Below, piece after piece: positions 16,388 through 25,511 of a stretch of 64,000 nt of DNA (within the stretch, counting starts at the first letter, position 1; every line of letters begins with the position of its first letter). Made by a program: the position numbers and the translations under genes. The DNA is taken from assembly GCF_036699995.1 (NCBI RefSeq), contig NZ_CP144906.1, positions 371,001 to 435,000 of the forward strand. The letters are read 5' to 3'. The notes below the pieces were generated by a model that searched no databases, was not told the DNA's origin, and worked only from the letters and a program-made list of their open reading frames with translations. The DNA is from Clostridium beijerinckii. Lineage in GTDB: Bacteria; Bacillota; Clostridia; Clostridiales; Clostridiaceae.

Positions 16388-17768
16388 ATGAACTTTATCC
16401 CATGGAATTATCAAGAATATGCAATTAATCATGTAATTGAACATGATGCTGCAGGTCTTTTTCTCGATATGGGAATGGGTTAGCTAAGGCAAAACTGTAA
16501 GCACTTTAACAGCAATAGAATTATTAAAATACGATTATCTTGAAATAAATAGAGTTCTTGTTATAGCCCCAAAGAGAGTTGCAGAAGATACATGGTCAAC
16601 GGAAGTTGAAAAGTGGGACCATCTTAATCATTTAAGAATATCTAAAGTGCTCGGAACTCAAAAAGAAAGAATGGCTGCGCTAAGAAAAGATGCAGATGTA
16701 TATGTTATTAATAGAGAAAATGTAGAATGGTTAGTAAGTTATTTATCTAAAGATTGGTTCTTTGATATGTGTGTCATAGATGAATTAAGTTCTTTTAAAT
16801 CAAGTAAAGCTCAAAGGTTCAGAGCATTAAGAAAAGTAAGACCATATTTTAAAAGAATTATAGGACTTACTGGAACACCTGCACCAAATTCATTAATAGA
16901 CTTATGGCCGCAGATTTATTTACTAGATGGTGGTCAAAGATTAGGCAGAACAATCACAGGATATAAGGAGCAGTATTTTAAGCCAGGAGATAGAAATGGT
17001 CATATAGTTTATAACTGGAATCTTAAAGAAGGCTCAGAGGAGACAATTCACAATAAAATATCTGATATATGTATTTCAATGATGGCTAAAGATTACCTAG
17101 ACTTACCTGAAAGAATTGATAATAAGGTTTATGTAAATCTACCAAAGAAAGCATTGGATCAGTACAAGGAACTTGAAAGAGACTTAATAATTGAACTAGA
17201 TAATGAAGATATAACAGCAACTAATGCTGCAGTACTTGCAGGTAAGTTACTTCAAATGTCCAATGGCGCAATATATTCAGAATCTAAGGAAGTAATGGAA
17301 ATTCATGAGGAAAAGCTTAATGCATTGCTAGACCTTATTGAAGCAGCCAATGGAAAACCAGTTCTTATATTTTATAATTTCCAACATGATAAAGATAGGA
17401 TATTAGCATTTCTTACTAAGAATAAATATAAAGGTAAAGTGCTTGGAGGAAGTGAGGATATTAAAGCTTGGAATGAGGGTAACATATCAATACTTCTAAC
17501 ACATCCAGCTTCAGCAGGCCATGGACTTAACTTACAGTATGGAGGGAACATTGTTGTATGGTTTGGGTTAACGTGGAGTTTAGAATTGTATCAACAAGCT
17601 AATGCGAGATTATATAGGCAAGGGCAAAAGAAGACAGTTATTATTCACCATTTAATAGCTAAAGGGACAGTTGATGAAGATGTAATTAAGGCATTAAGTG
17701 GTAAAGAAATTAATCAGAATTTACTTTTAGAAGCGGTAAAGGCAAGAATGAAAAGTACCAAATATTAG
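16388..17768 (+). pseudogene. SNF2-type DEAD/DEAH helicase, interrupted in Walker A
   Basis: Family recognised from FLDMGMG then KTVSTLTAIE (motif I), VIDELSSFKS (motif II), GLTGTPAPN (motif III) and QQANARLYRQGQ (motif VI), as in SNF2-like helicases that close phage replication modules. After ATG 16388 (GAAGGTG upstream) the frame runs to GGT at 16478-16480, then meets TAG at 16481. The family sequence resumes in another frame at AAA 16491. Ten extra bases, TAGCTAAGGC, lie exactly between the Gly and Lys codons of G-K-T; removing them restores the reading frame and a perfect motif. The rest (16491-17768) is intact. Either a broken gene, a sequencing error, or recoding. Confidence 0.8.
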
Positions 17769-17789
17769 GATAACAAGATGGATTTAAGA

Positions 17790-18043
17790 GTAAACAAAGT
17801 AAACAAATTCTGCTTTGGGGATATTTGGAATAGTAAACAAAGTAAACACAATTTTTTCTTCTGTTTACCCTTTTGTTTACCCTTAAAACGTGATAATACC
17901 AATGCTTAAAGTACAAAGGTAAACAAAGTAAACAAAATAATATATATAAGTTATAAATAGTAAATTAGGTATATATGTATACATCTAATACGCCTAATAC
18001 GTATACGTATATAGAAAAAAGTAAATTTTGTTTACTTGTTTAC
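17790..18043. repeat. GTAAACA iteron array, candidate phage replication origin
   Basis: Five pairs of the heptamer GTAAACA: 17790-17807 and 17919-17936 (both GTAAACAAAGTAAACAAA), 17833-17848, and in inverted orientation 17862-17880 and 18029-18043. Within pairs the spacing is 8-12 bp. AT-rich DNA with the dyad TACGTATACGTATA (17999-18012) separates the last two pairs. No gene is seen in 17769-18118. Origin or operator function is inferred from the iteron layout and the position just after the replication genes. Confidence 0.65.
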
Positions 18044-18118
18044 CCCAAATATTGTAAATAAGTTTGTAAATATGAAAAGATTAAAAAAAATTAAATGTGA
18101 AGGTAGGGAAATATAGGG

Positions 18119-18469
18119 ATGAAATTATTGATGCATATATTAACAAAAAATTACAATTTAAATATAGATAATGCAACTTTAAGTTCAAAAGAAATAATCG
18201 ATAAAACACAGGAAGAGTTTAACGAAGTAATTGAAGCAATAGAAATTTATGAAGTTGATAAATCGCTTATGCATTTGAAGGAGGTCATAAGAGAAACGTT
18301 TGATTTAATCCAGATGTGCATTTTGATTTTATGGAGGTGTCATAGAAGAGCTTTGACTTTTGATGAACCAAATTTAATTCAGGAGATTAACCTTGAACAT
18401 AAAGACAAGCTTATAGGTGAAAGACATTGGACCGTAGAAACTGGGATTGAAATTGATGTAAAGGAGTAG
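18119..18469 (+). CDS. MazG-like NTP pyrophosphohydrolase fold protein
   Basis: 116 aa. The helix EEFNEVIEAIE followed by EVIRETFDLIQM gives the EExxE ... ExxD metal-binding pattern of all-alpha NTP pyrophosphatases (MazG/dUTPase-like), with a long first helix before it. Such proteins are common in phage genomes and hydrolyse non-canonical or signalling nucleotides; the substrate is unknown. Immediately precedes the late regulator. Confidence 0.6.
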   Translation: MKLLMHILTKNYNLNIDNATLSSKEIIDKTQEEFNEVIEAIEIYEVDKSLMHLKEVIRETFDLIQMCILILWRCHRRALTFDEPNLIQEINLEHKDKLIGERHWTVETGIEIDVKE

Positions 18470-18475
18470 ATGTAC

Positions 18476-19030
18476 ATGGAGAATAAAAAATTAATAAACT
18501 ATGATGAAGCAGTGAGAATTGGTGTCAGAGAAGGAATAAAATATATTAAAGAGCAGGAATATCATAAAACAACGAAAAGATATGATAGGAGATTAAGAAA
18601 TACAAGGCTATTATTAAAACATTATAGAACTCTAAAGGCACATAATAAGATTGCTGATAGCTCTATCAATAATGTTTATGAAGAGAATGCAGTTGATGTA
18701 TTAGACGATATTGAGGCAATAGATGATGAAGAACAATATGTGCAATCATTAGGCAGAACAAAAATAAGGACGATGATAATTGTGGGTCATATAAATAAAG
18801 CTATGAAATATTATCAATCTATTTGTGAAAGCGAAGGTAAAAATCAAGAAAGAAGATATAACATAGTTAAATATATGTATATTGATACAAGAGATGCTGA
18901 TATCACTCCAAGTTATGATGAAGTGTCAGAAAGATTTGGCTTAAATATAAGAACTGTTGGACGAGATTTAAGAGCCGCTATAGAAGATTTAAGTATATTG
19001 TTTTTCGGTATTGATGGAATAAAATTATAA
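18476..19030 (+). CDS. ArpU/RinA-like late transcription regulator
   Basis: 184 aa from ATG 18476, nine bases after AAGGAG; the ATG at 18470 is too close to that site. A basic helical N-terminal half (YDRRLRNTRLLLKHYRTLK) is followed by a sigma-region-4-like HTH: TPSYDEVSERFGLNIRTVGRDLRAAIE. ArpU-family proteins lie just before terS and switch on packaging and structural genes, which fits the strong promoter and leader downstream. Confidence 0.8.
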   Translation: MENKKLINYDEAVRIGVREGIKYIKEQEYHKTTKRYDRRLRNTRLLLKHYRTLKAHNKIADSSINNVYEENAVDVLDDIEAIDDEEQYVQSLGRTKIRTMIIVGHINKAMKYYQSICESEGKNQERRYNIVKYMYIDTRDADITPSYDEVSERFGLNIRTVGRDLRAAIEDLSILFFGIDGIKL

Positions 19031-19151
19031 AAAAGTTTTTCAAAAGTGTAAAAATATTATCAAATTTTGTCCTTGACAAAATACTGAAAAGTGAGGGAAT
19101 AAGCCAAAACTTATAAAAATACTGTTTGAAATTATGTCCTTTAGTGTGGAA

Positions 19152-19180
19152 TTGACGTGCTTTTTATAATAAGGTAATAT
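19152..19180 (+). promoter_or_regulatory. Late promoter upstream of terS
   Basis: TTGACG (19152-19157), 17-nt spacer, TAATAT (19175-19180). Positioned after the ArpU-like gene and before the packaging genes. Confidence 0.6.
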
Positions 19181-19207
19181 GGTATCAAGGAATTTTATAA
19201 ATTAAAC

Positions 19208-19290
19208 ATAAACCAGTAGAAACAAAAAATATATTTGAAAGAAGGTGGATCCCTCCACTAGCACAAGTATATGGTGGCCTACTGGTTTAT
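19208..19290 (+). ncRNA. Structured leader or packaging site before terS
   Basis: A perfect 12-bp stem, ATAAACCAGTAG (19208-19219) with CTACTGGTTTAT (19279-19290), encloses a hairpin GTGGA-TCCC-TCCAC and an alternative pairing CCAC with GTGG nearer the 3' side. It lies about 25 nt downstream of the late promoter and 30 nt before terS. Could be a regulatory leader or the pac/cos recognition site; no known family recognised. Confidence 0.5.
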
Positions 19291-19320
19291 TCTTATAAAA
19301 GAAAGTGAGGTGGCATTAAT

Positions 19321-19846
19321 GGCCAAGCTAACAGAAAAACAAAAGCTGTTTTGTGATGAATATTTAATTGATCTTAATGTCACGCAAGCAGCAATAAGAG
19401 CAGGATATAAAGCTAAATATGCAGACTCTCAGGCATATAAATTATTAGATAATACAGAGATAAAAGACTATATTGATAAGCGTATGAAGGATAGACAGGA
19501 AAGAACTGAGATAACTCAGGATATTATCTTGGAAGAGTTAAGAAGAATAGCATTAGCAAAGCCAACTGACTTCTTTGAGGTTGAGGATATGGGACAGTAT
19601 AAGAGAGTTAATATCGTCCCAACAAAGGACATTCCAGAAGATAAGATTGGAGCTATAGCAAGTATAAAGCAAGGTGCTAATGGTATAGAAGTTAAGCTTC
19701 ATGATAGACTCAAGGCATTAGAGCTTATTGGAAGGCACTTAGGAATGTTCAAGGATAAGGTTGAAATAACGGATGGGAACAGCAGTGTTAATGTAAACAT
19801 AGATGATATGCTTAATGAGATTAAGAAAGATAACTTTAAAAAGTAG
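19321..19846 (+). CDS. terS: Terminase small subunit
   Basis: 175 aa from ATG 19321 after GAGGTGGC; the upstream ATG at 19271 lies inside the stem-loop. The Terminase_2 N-terminal DNA-binding domain is clear: KLTEKQKLFCDEYLIDLNVTQAAIRAGY, then DYIDKRMKDRQERTEIT and the C-terminal DRLKALELIGRHLGMF. TerS recognises the packaging site and brings TerL to it. Unusually, a resolvase and another gene separate terS from terL. Confidence 0.93.
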
Positions 19847-19847
19847 T

Positions 19848-19875
19848 GTTTCACTAGAGTATACTACAGTGAAAC
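19848..19875. promoter_or_regulatory. Resolvase res site I-like 28-bp dyad
   Basis: Two 14-bp half-sites, GTTTCACTAGAGTA and the inverted GTTTCACTGTAGTA, match at 12 of 14 positions around a central TA. This is the geometry of a serine resolvase crossover site. It starts one base after the terS stop. Confidence 0.65.
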
Positions 19876-19929
19876 AATTAAATAATAACTAAATATATTT
19901 CAATAGAGTTGTATAAATAATTTTGAAAT

Positions 19930-19960
19930 GTTTCATAATAAACATTGACTTCAATGAAAC
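19930..19960. promoter_or_regulatory. Resolvase accessory site (site II-like)
   Basis: Inverted GTTTCAT / ATGAAAC with 17 bp between, sharing the GTTTCA half-site of the 28-bp dyad 84 bp upstream (centre to centre). It overlaps the -35 box of the recombinase promoter. Confidence 0.55.
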
Positions 19961-19973
19961 ACATTGATATAAT
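19945..19973 (+). promoter_or_regulatory. Resolvase gene promoter
   Basis: TTGACT, 17-nt spacer, TATAAT. The site II-like dyad overlaps the -35 and spacer, so the recombinase may repress itself. A roughly 115-nt leader follows. Confidence 0.72.
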
Positions 19974-19979
19974 AATACT

Positions 19980-20090
19980 ATAGAAGATACATAGGAGCAG
20001 ATACAAGAGGGGTACCTTCTAAATCTGGAAAGTCATTTCGACTGGCGACTAGCTCCATAAAATTTTCTAGTATTTTTTTAGAAGGAAGTG
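19980..20090 (+). ncRNA. Structured leader of the resolvase gene
   Basis: GGAGC (19994-19998) pairs with GCTCC (20052-20056) around internal hairpins such as AGTC/GACT, and a run of seven T follows at 20073-20079, before the gene's AGAAGGAAG site. This could be an attenuator. Unassigned; low certainty. Confidence 0.35.
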
Positions 20091-20095
20091 TTTTT

Positions 20096-20695
20096 ATGAG
20101 AATATATGGTTATTCAAGAGTTAGCACAAAGGATCAAAATTTAGATAGACAATTAGTTGAACTTAAGAAGTTTGTAGAAGATAGATTTATATTCCAGGAT
20201 AAATTAAGTGGAAAAGATTTTGATAGACCTCAATACCAGCTCATGAGAAAAGTTGCTCAAAAAGGCGATACCATTTATGTTAAATCTTTAGATAGACTTG
20301 GTAGAAATAAGAGCCAAGTCAAAGAAGAACTTGAGTACTACAAAAATGAAGGTGTTAGAGTAAAAGTTCTAGACATACCTACTACTATGATGGATATACC
20401 AGAAGGTCAAGAGTGGCTTATGGATATGATTAATAATTTACTTATCGAAGTTCTAGCAACTATGGCAGAACAGGAAAGAGTTAATATTAAACAACGTCAG
20501 GCTGAAGGCATTGCAATCGCTAAAGAAAAAGGTGTATATAAAGGTCGCAAGAAAATTGAAGTTGATGATACATTCAAGAAATCCTATGACCAGTGGAAAG
20601 CTGGAGAGATAACTGCTGTAAAAGCCATGGAACTTACTGGGCTTAAAAGAAATACATTCTACAGAAGAGTTTCAGAATATGAAGAAAATAGGTGA
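20096..20695 (+). CDS. Serine recombinase, resolvase/invertase family
   Basis: 199 aa, the usual size of small serine resolvases. Catalytic Ser in YSRVSTKDQ (residue 7), SLDRLGRNK active-site Arg region near 67-72, long E helix (LLIEVLATMAEQERVNIKQRQAEGI) and a C-terminal HTH (AGEITAVKAMELTGLKRNTFYRR). It carries its own promoter and res-like sites. Tn3- and Sin-type resolvases resolve multimers or cointegrates at res; the same role for the phage or its plasmid form is inferred. Confidence 0.92.
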   Translation: MRIYGYSRVSTKDQNLDRQLVELKKFVEDRFIFQDKLSGKDFDRPQYQLMRKVAQKGDTIYVKSLDRLGRNKSQVKEELEYYKNEGVRVKVLDIPTTMMDIPEGQEWLMDMINNLLIEVLATMAEQERVNIKQRQAEGIAIAKEKGVYKGRKKIEVDDTFKKSYDQWKAGEITAVKAMELTGLKRNTFYRRVSEYEENR

Positions 20696-20709
20696 GTGGA
20701 GTTGATCAA

Positions 20710-21066
20710 ATGATTAATAAAAATAGGGTTCAGTGTGAAAAATGTAAAGCTGAATTAAATTTAAAAAAGATACCTATAGAGTCTAAACATATTGGAGAAA
20801 TTAGAATACAGTTCTTTAGGTGTCCTTCATGTTATGAGAAATATTTAATTGATGTTACTGATAAGGCAACTAGAGAAAAGCAAATTGAGTATGCTAGGTT
20901 AGGAACTTATCAAAAGCAATTAATGGAATCAGTAAATAAAGATAATTTAGAAGCTATTGAGCAATTAACATTAAAAAATAAAGATAAAATGGAAGTTTTA
21001 CTAAAAGAAATTAAAGATACTAAAGCAATGTTAAAAGAAAAATATGGCACGGAATTAAATAATTAA
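20710..21066 (+). CDS. Small zinc-ribbon protein, unknown
   Basis: 118 aa from ATG 20710 (GTGGAG upstream); GTG 20692 overlaps the resolvase end. CEKCKAEL at the N-terminus and RCPSCYEKYL near 40 form a zinc ribbon; the C-terminal 60 residues are a charged helix or coiled coil. Co-transcribed with the resolvase and closed by a terminator, so it may belong to the same inserted cassette. Confidence 0.7.
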   Translation: MINKNRVQCEKCKAELNLKKIPIESKHIGEIRIQFFRCPSCYEKYLIDVTDKATREKQIEYARLGTYQKQLMESVNKDNLEAIEQLTLKNKDKMEVLLKEIKDTKAMLKEKYGTELNN

Positions 21067-21097
21067 GCACTTAGAATTATCTAGGTGCTTTTCTTAT
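21065..21097 (+). terminator. Terminator after the resolvase cassette
   Basis: 10-bp stem AAGCACTTAG / CTAGGTGCTT (one G-T pair) with a 6-nt loop, then TTCTT. It lies inside the late operon before terL. Confidence 0.7.
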
Positions 21098-21139
21098 GCC
21101 TAAAATTTAAATTCTTATAGAAAGGGTGTGCTATAGCAA

Positions 21140-22936
21140 TTGATATATTTTGATAATAAGCAATTTGATACTGAAATTAAATACGATGTGTATTTATTAA
21201 AAAAATATTTATCTGAACATTATGATGAAGATACAGCTATAGCTCTACTTAAGAATAACAGCTCAGATCTTGATAAATTAGCTAAAGCTTTAGGTGAAAT
21301 TGATGTAGAATTCTTTTGTTTGTATTTTATGAGTGATATTTTTGTTCCAAAAGGAATAAATGATGATGGAAGTTATCCAGAAGACCATATACCTAATGTC
21401 GCTCGACAACTTTCTAAAGGTCATTATGAGTTATGGCAGGTTGCAAATGAAATATTCGTAGAGGATAAAAGAGATAAGGCTGCAATTATTGAACCCAGAG
21501 GATACGCTAAAACAACTATCTTTGATATGGCTGTTAGTGTATATCTGCATTGTTATAAAAAATCTTTGTTCACTTTATTAGGTGCTAAAACTGATACAGA
21601 TGCGACGCAGTTCTTGGATTCTATCAAGAAAGTATTTAATGAAAATCAGAAAATAATTAAAAACTTTGGCAGGTTGATAGATTTTAAAGCAGTAAAGGCA
21701 AATGGTGAAAGATATACCATCAATGCAAATGAGGTTGAGTTCACTAATGGGACATACATTAGAACTGTTGGTTCTGGAACATCTGTCAGAGGTGCAAACT
21801 GGGGAGGAATTAGACCAACTGTATTTATTGGAGATGACTTTCAGGATGAAAAGAATATTTTAACAGATGCAGCAAGAGAAAAGCAGTACTCTAAATGGAC
21901 CAAAGAAGTTGAAGAAGTTGGAGATAAAGCTGTATATAGAAATGGTAAGAAGATAAAGGCAGCCACCAAGATAATTGCCATTGGAACAGTGTTGCACATT
22001 GATTGCCTTATGAGTAAATTAAGTCGAAATAATGACTATTTTACTGTTTTAAGACGTGCAATTATATTAGAACCCGGACAAACTGTTGAAGATATATTTG
22101 AAAGTGATTTATGGTTACAATGCCATGATATTTATTTTGATGAAAAGCTAAATGAAGATGAGAGAAAAGAAAAAGCTCATCAATTCTATTTAGAACACCA
22201 GGTGGAAATGCAGTTTGAAACCTGGTGGCCGGAAAAATGGGATTGCTTTAATGATTTAGCGATTAAATATTGGGAAAATAGAGCAGCGTTCATGTCAGAA
22301 CTTATGAATGATGCAAGTTCTATAGGTGAAAAGTGGTTTAAATCAGTGGCTACTCAAACTAAAGAGGAAATTGAAAATCACACGTTTACTAAGACGATGT
22401 TAAGCATAGATCCAGCAAGTACAGCTAAGAAAAAATCTGACTTTACAGCTATGGCAATCGGTTCAAAAGCTACAAACGATTTTACTTACATAAGAGATTT
22501 AATTATGAAAAAGCTTGAATATGAACAATATTGTAAAAAGGCTGTGGAAATGCTTGAAAGAAATTTAGATGTTACTCATATAAACATTGAACGAAATACG
22601 TTCCAGGGAGCTGATGTTGTTAGAATTAAGGAATTAATAACAGAAAGTCCAATCCTTAAAGGTAAGAAGTATGAGTGGATTAATGAAATGCAGAAAAAAA
22701 ATAAGGATGAAAAGATAAGTACTGTTGTTGATCCAATGAATAATGGCCAGATAATTATTTCTTCTGATTGCGAAGATAGTTCTGAGGCTGTTAAACAGAT
22801 ATTGGACTTTCAAGGTCAATTGTATACGCCACATGATGATATGATTGATTGTATTTCTGAGTTAGAGAATAAAATTAAAACAATCACAGTTATTAGTCCA
22901 GTTAAAATATTTGATAGACGAGCATTTGGATTATAG
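21140..22936 (+). CDS. terL: Terminase large subunit
   Basis: 598 aa, TTG start 12 bases after AAAGGGTG. The ATPase domain has Walker A EPRGYAKTT near residue 117 and Walker B VFIGDDFQDE near 229; the nuclease domain has LSIDPASTAKKKSDFTAM near 419, the first metal Asp, and TPHDDMIDCISE near the C-terminus. It pumps DNA into the prohead and cuts it. Length and motifs are complete. Confidence 0.93.
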   Translation: MIYFDNKQFDTEIKYDVYLLKKYLSEHYDEDTAIALLKNNSSDLDKLAKALGEIDVEFFCLYFMSDIFVPKGINDDGSYPEDHIPNVARQLSKGHYELWQVANEIFVEDKRDKAAIIEPRGYAKTTIFDMAVSVYLHCYKKSLFTLLGAKTDTDATQFLDSIKKVFNENQKIIKNFGRLIDFKAVKANGERYTINANEVEFTNGTYIRTVGSGTSVRGANWGGIRPTVFIGDDFQDEKNILTDAAREKQYSKWTKEVEEVGDKAVYRNGKKIKAATKIIAIGTVLHIDCLMSKLSRNNDYFTVLRRAIILEPGQTVEDIFESDLWLQCHDIYFDEKLNEDERKEKAHQFYLEHQVEMQFETWWPEKWDCFNDLAIKYWENRAAFMSELMNDASSIGEKWFKSVATQTKEEIENHTFTKTMLSIDPASTAKKKSDFTAMAIGSKATNDFTYIRDLIMKKLEYEQYCKKAVEMLERNLDVTHINIERNTFQGADVVRIKELITESPILKGKKYEWINEMQKKNKDEKISTVVDPMNNGQIIISSDCEDSSEAVKQILDFQGQLYTPHDDMIDCISELENKIKTITVISPVKIFDRRAFGL

Positions 22937-22946
22937 GAGGTGTGAA

Positions 22947-24299
22947 ATGAAGATAACTGAGTTGCTAAAAAAGTTATTTAAAAAGGAATTAGGGCTAGAC
23001 CTTAATAATCCAGAGCATTTAAGCCTTGTCAAAAAAGTCTATGGAAGCTACAGAGTATTTCAGAACATATATCAAAAAATGTATAGATACTACAAAGGTG
23101 ATACAGATGCAATAAGAAAATATTTATTTGTAACAGAAAGATCTAATTTAAAAATTAATGCTAACTTTATTAAGAAGTTTATTAAAGAAGAAGTTAGTTA
23201 TACTGTTGGGAATGATATAACTTATGAATCAAGGACAAATAACGATAGTGTTATTAAAGATATTGATTATTTCACAGCTCACTGGAATGAATTGCATGAT
23301 AGTGATTTGATGAAATATTTATTGATCTTCACTCAAGTATATGAGCTATATTATATAGATCAAAATGCTGATTTTTGCAGTAAAATTATAAAACCTACAG
23401 AAGGATACGCTTATGTTGATAAGGCTTCGGGTAAGGTTTTATTTTTCATTCATGCTTTTAAAAATGATTTTGATTATACAACTACATATATTGACGTTTA
23501 TACTTCAGATAAAATTTATCATTTTGATGGTCATTTTAATGAGATATCAAATCCAGACAATAATATTTTTGGAGAAGTTCCAGTAAGTTGTGGAGAGTTA
23601 ACAGAAGAAAAATATGACGATAGTTTATTTAAGGATTTGAAGGGTCTGCAAGATGCCTTTGAAACAAATCTATCAGATATAGGTAATGAAATAAGTGATT
23701 TTAGAAATGCATACTTAGTATTTATGGGATGTCAAGTTGATGAAACAAAGGTCCCAGATATGAAAAGATTAGGCATAATTAATGCAGAGGGCGATAAAGT
23801 TAAAATTGAATGGCTTATTAAAAATATTAATGATACTTTCATTCAAAATACTTTAGATAGATATATAGATGTTATGTATCAATTAGCATGTCATATTAAT
23901 CATAATGAAAAACTTCAAAGTAATCTTAGTGGTGTTGCATTAGAGTCAAGGTTAATAGCATTGAGAAATAAGTGTACATTGGAAATAAAGGCTCATATGA
24001 ATATTGTTAAAAATCGTAATAGATTTTTATGTATATACTTAAACATTAAGCAAAATAAAAATTATGACTATAAAGATATCAAAGCTCTTTATACTCCTAA
24101 TATTCCAAGTGATGATACTGCAACGGCTGATATTATTTCTAAGCTTCCAGATGGAGTCATATCAAAGGATACAATGAGGGGAAGATTTAGTTTTGTAAAT
24201 AATAAAGTAGCTGAGGCTGAGAAGGTGAAAAAAGAACAACAGGAAAACAAACCTAAGATGAATTTGGATGACGCTGCGGGTGATGGCCATGAACAATAA
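22947..24299 (+). CDS. Portal protein (SPP1 gp6-like)
   Basis: 450 aa from ATG 22947 after ATAGGAGGTG; the frame continues upstream to 22911 inside terL but without a ribosome site. Features of the SPP1-type portal family: FIKKFIKEEVSYTVGNDITYES near 70-90, the DLKGLQDAFETNLSDIGNEISDF helix near 235 and a helical C-terminus. It forms the dodecameric ring through which DNA passes and to which the tail joins. Confidence 0.85.
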   Translation: MKITELLKKLFKKELGLDLNNPEHLSLVKKVYGSYRVFQNIYQKMYRYYKGDTDAIRKYLFVTERSNLKINANFIKKFIKEEVSYTVGNDITYESRTNNDSVIKDIDYFTAHWNELHDSDLMKYLLIFTQVYELYYIDQNADFCSKIIKPTEGYAYVDKASGKVLFFIHAFKNDFDYTTTYIDVYTSDKIYHFDGHFNEISNPDNNIFGEVPVSCGELTEEKYDDSLFKDLKGLQDAFETNLSDIGNEISDFRNAYLVFMGCQVDETKVPDMKRLGIINAEGDKVKIEWLIKNINDTFIQNTLDRYIDVMYQLACHINHNEKLQSNLSGVALESRLIALRNKCTLEIKAHMNIVKNRNRFLCIYLNIKQNKNYDYKDIKALYTPNIPSDDTATADIISKLPDGVISKDTMRGRFSFVNNKVAEAEKVKKEQQENKPKMNLDDAAGDGHEQ

Positions 24300-25011
24300 T
24301 AAGGGAGCCAATTTTATACAAAGTCTTTACAATGATGTCACTGATCAGTTGAAAGATGTCTATAAAGAACAAAAGAAAAATAAAGATGATTTACTTAAAG
24401 AAATTGCAAATGTAATGCTAACTTATACAATAGTTGATGCAATAATGAAGTTAAGTGCTGAAGAGCAAAGTACATTAGGTAATAAGTTTCTTATTTTGAT
24501 TACTGGATTTGCTAAAAGTCAAGGTACTCTTACAAATAGAGTTACTACTGATATATTAAAAGATACAGTAAATAATACTTTTGATTATTACAGTTATAAT
24601 GCTAATTTGAAAGATGTTGAAAAAATTATTAATAATCATTATAAAGGACAACATTTCTCAAGCAGAGTATGGAAAAATGAACAAGAAGTTGCTGAATATC
24701 TTCATGGCCAAGTACAGGATTTTCTCAAAGGAAAAATTAATGTAAATCAGATTAAAAATAATATTGAAGAAACTTATGGTAATAATGCATATGAGGTAAG
24801 AAGGTTAGTTGAAACAGAAGTTTCAAGGTGTCAAAATGAGGCATTTGATAGATTTTGCATGGAAACAGATGTTAAAAAGGTTAAATATAATGCTGTGCTA
24901 GAAGCATGTGAAAAGTGTAAGCCATTTGATGGTAAACTATATGACTTTGATAAAAAGCCTTATTTGCCAAGACATCCATTCTGCAGATGTTTTTATGAAA
25001 TAATTGAATAA
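24283..25011 (+). CDS. Minor head protein (SPP1 gp7 / Mu gpF-like)
   Basis: 242 aa if started at ATG 24283 (24289 is also possible), overlapping the portal gene's end. The C-terminal Mu F-like domain has RRLVETEVSRCQNEAFDRF, then CEKCKPFDGKLYD and PYLPRHPFCRCFYE with its conserved His and Cys. Such proteins sit with the portal in the prohead and can affect ejection. Confidence 0.83.
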   Translation: MAMNNNKGANFIQSLYNDVTDQLKDVYKEQKKNKDDLLKEIANVMLTYTIVDAIMKLSAEEQSTLGNKFLILITGFAKSQGTLTNRVTTDILKDTVNNTFDYYSYNANLKDVEKIINNHYKGQHFSSRVWKNEQEVAEYLHGQVQDFLKGKINVNQIKNNIEETYGNNAYEVRRLVETEVSRCQNEAFDRFCMETDVKKVKYNAVLEACEKCKPFDGKLYDFDKKPYLPRHPFCRCFYEIIE

Positions 25012-25128
25012 GGAGGGATTGAAAGTTGCCGATTTTTAATGCAAATATAATCAAGATTGAGAAAGGTTAAGGTGATCCATTATCTCGCAAAGCCAGCGTA
25101 AGGATTATTTTTATTTTAGGAGGCATTT

Positions 25129-25374
25129 ATGAAACCAGTAAAAACTGAAAATACAAATTCAATTCTTAGAGCTCCAGAAGGTAGTGACAATGTAATTGAT
25201 CTACCAATAACTAGACTTAAATATAATGATGGACAAAATGCAGTTGAAAGTTGTTGGGAATTATCAGAAGAAGAATTGAAAAAGGTCCTTGAAACCAAGA
25301 AAATATATTTTGTTTGTATGGGTGTAACTCATCCACCAATATTAGTAAGTGCTGAATCACAAATTGAGTCTTAG
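25129..25374 (+). CDS. Hypothetical phage protein
   Basis: 81 aa, ATG after TAGGAGGC. One short domain (WELSEEELKKVLETKKIYFVCMGVTHPPILVS) seen in phage structural regions; role unknown. Upstream, 25025-25069 holds a 14-codon TTG frame with no recognised product; downstream 25375-25511 has no gene. Confidence 0.68.
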   Translation: MKPVKTENTNSILRAPEGSDNVIDLPITRLKYNDGQNAVESCWELSEEELKKVLETKKIYFVCMGVTHPPILVSAESQIES

Positions 25375-25511
25375 AAATAAGGCTTTTTATTTTGTTGAAA
25401 ATTACGTCTTGTGGGAAGCTCTCGTGCAAGGGGTATAAATACATTAAAATATAAAAAAAATAAATGTTCTAGGGCGTGTATGATGGTCTAGAGTATAGGA
25501 GGAATATAAAG

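Noticed and set aside
17769..18118. GTAAACA repeats as a CRISPR array
   Set aside because: Units are only 7-18 bp, unevenly spaced and in both orientations, with no uniform spacers and no cas genes; an iteron array fits better.
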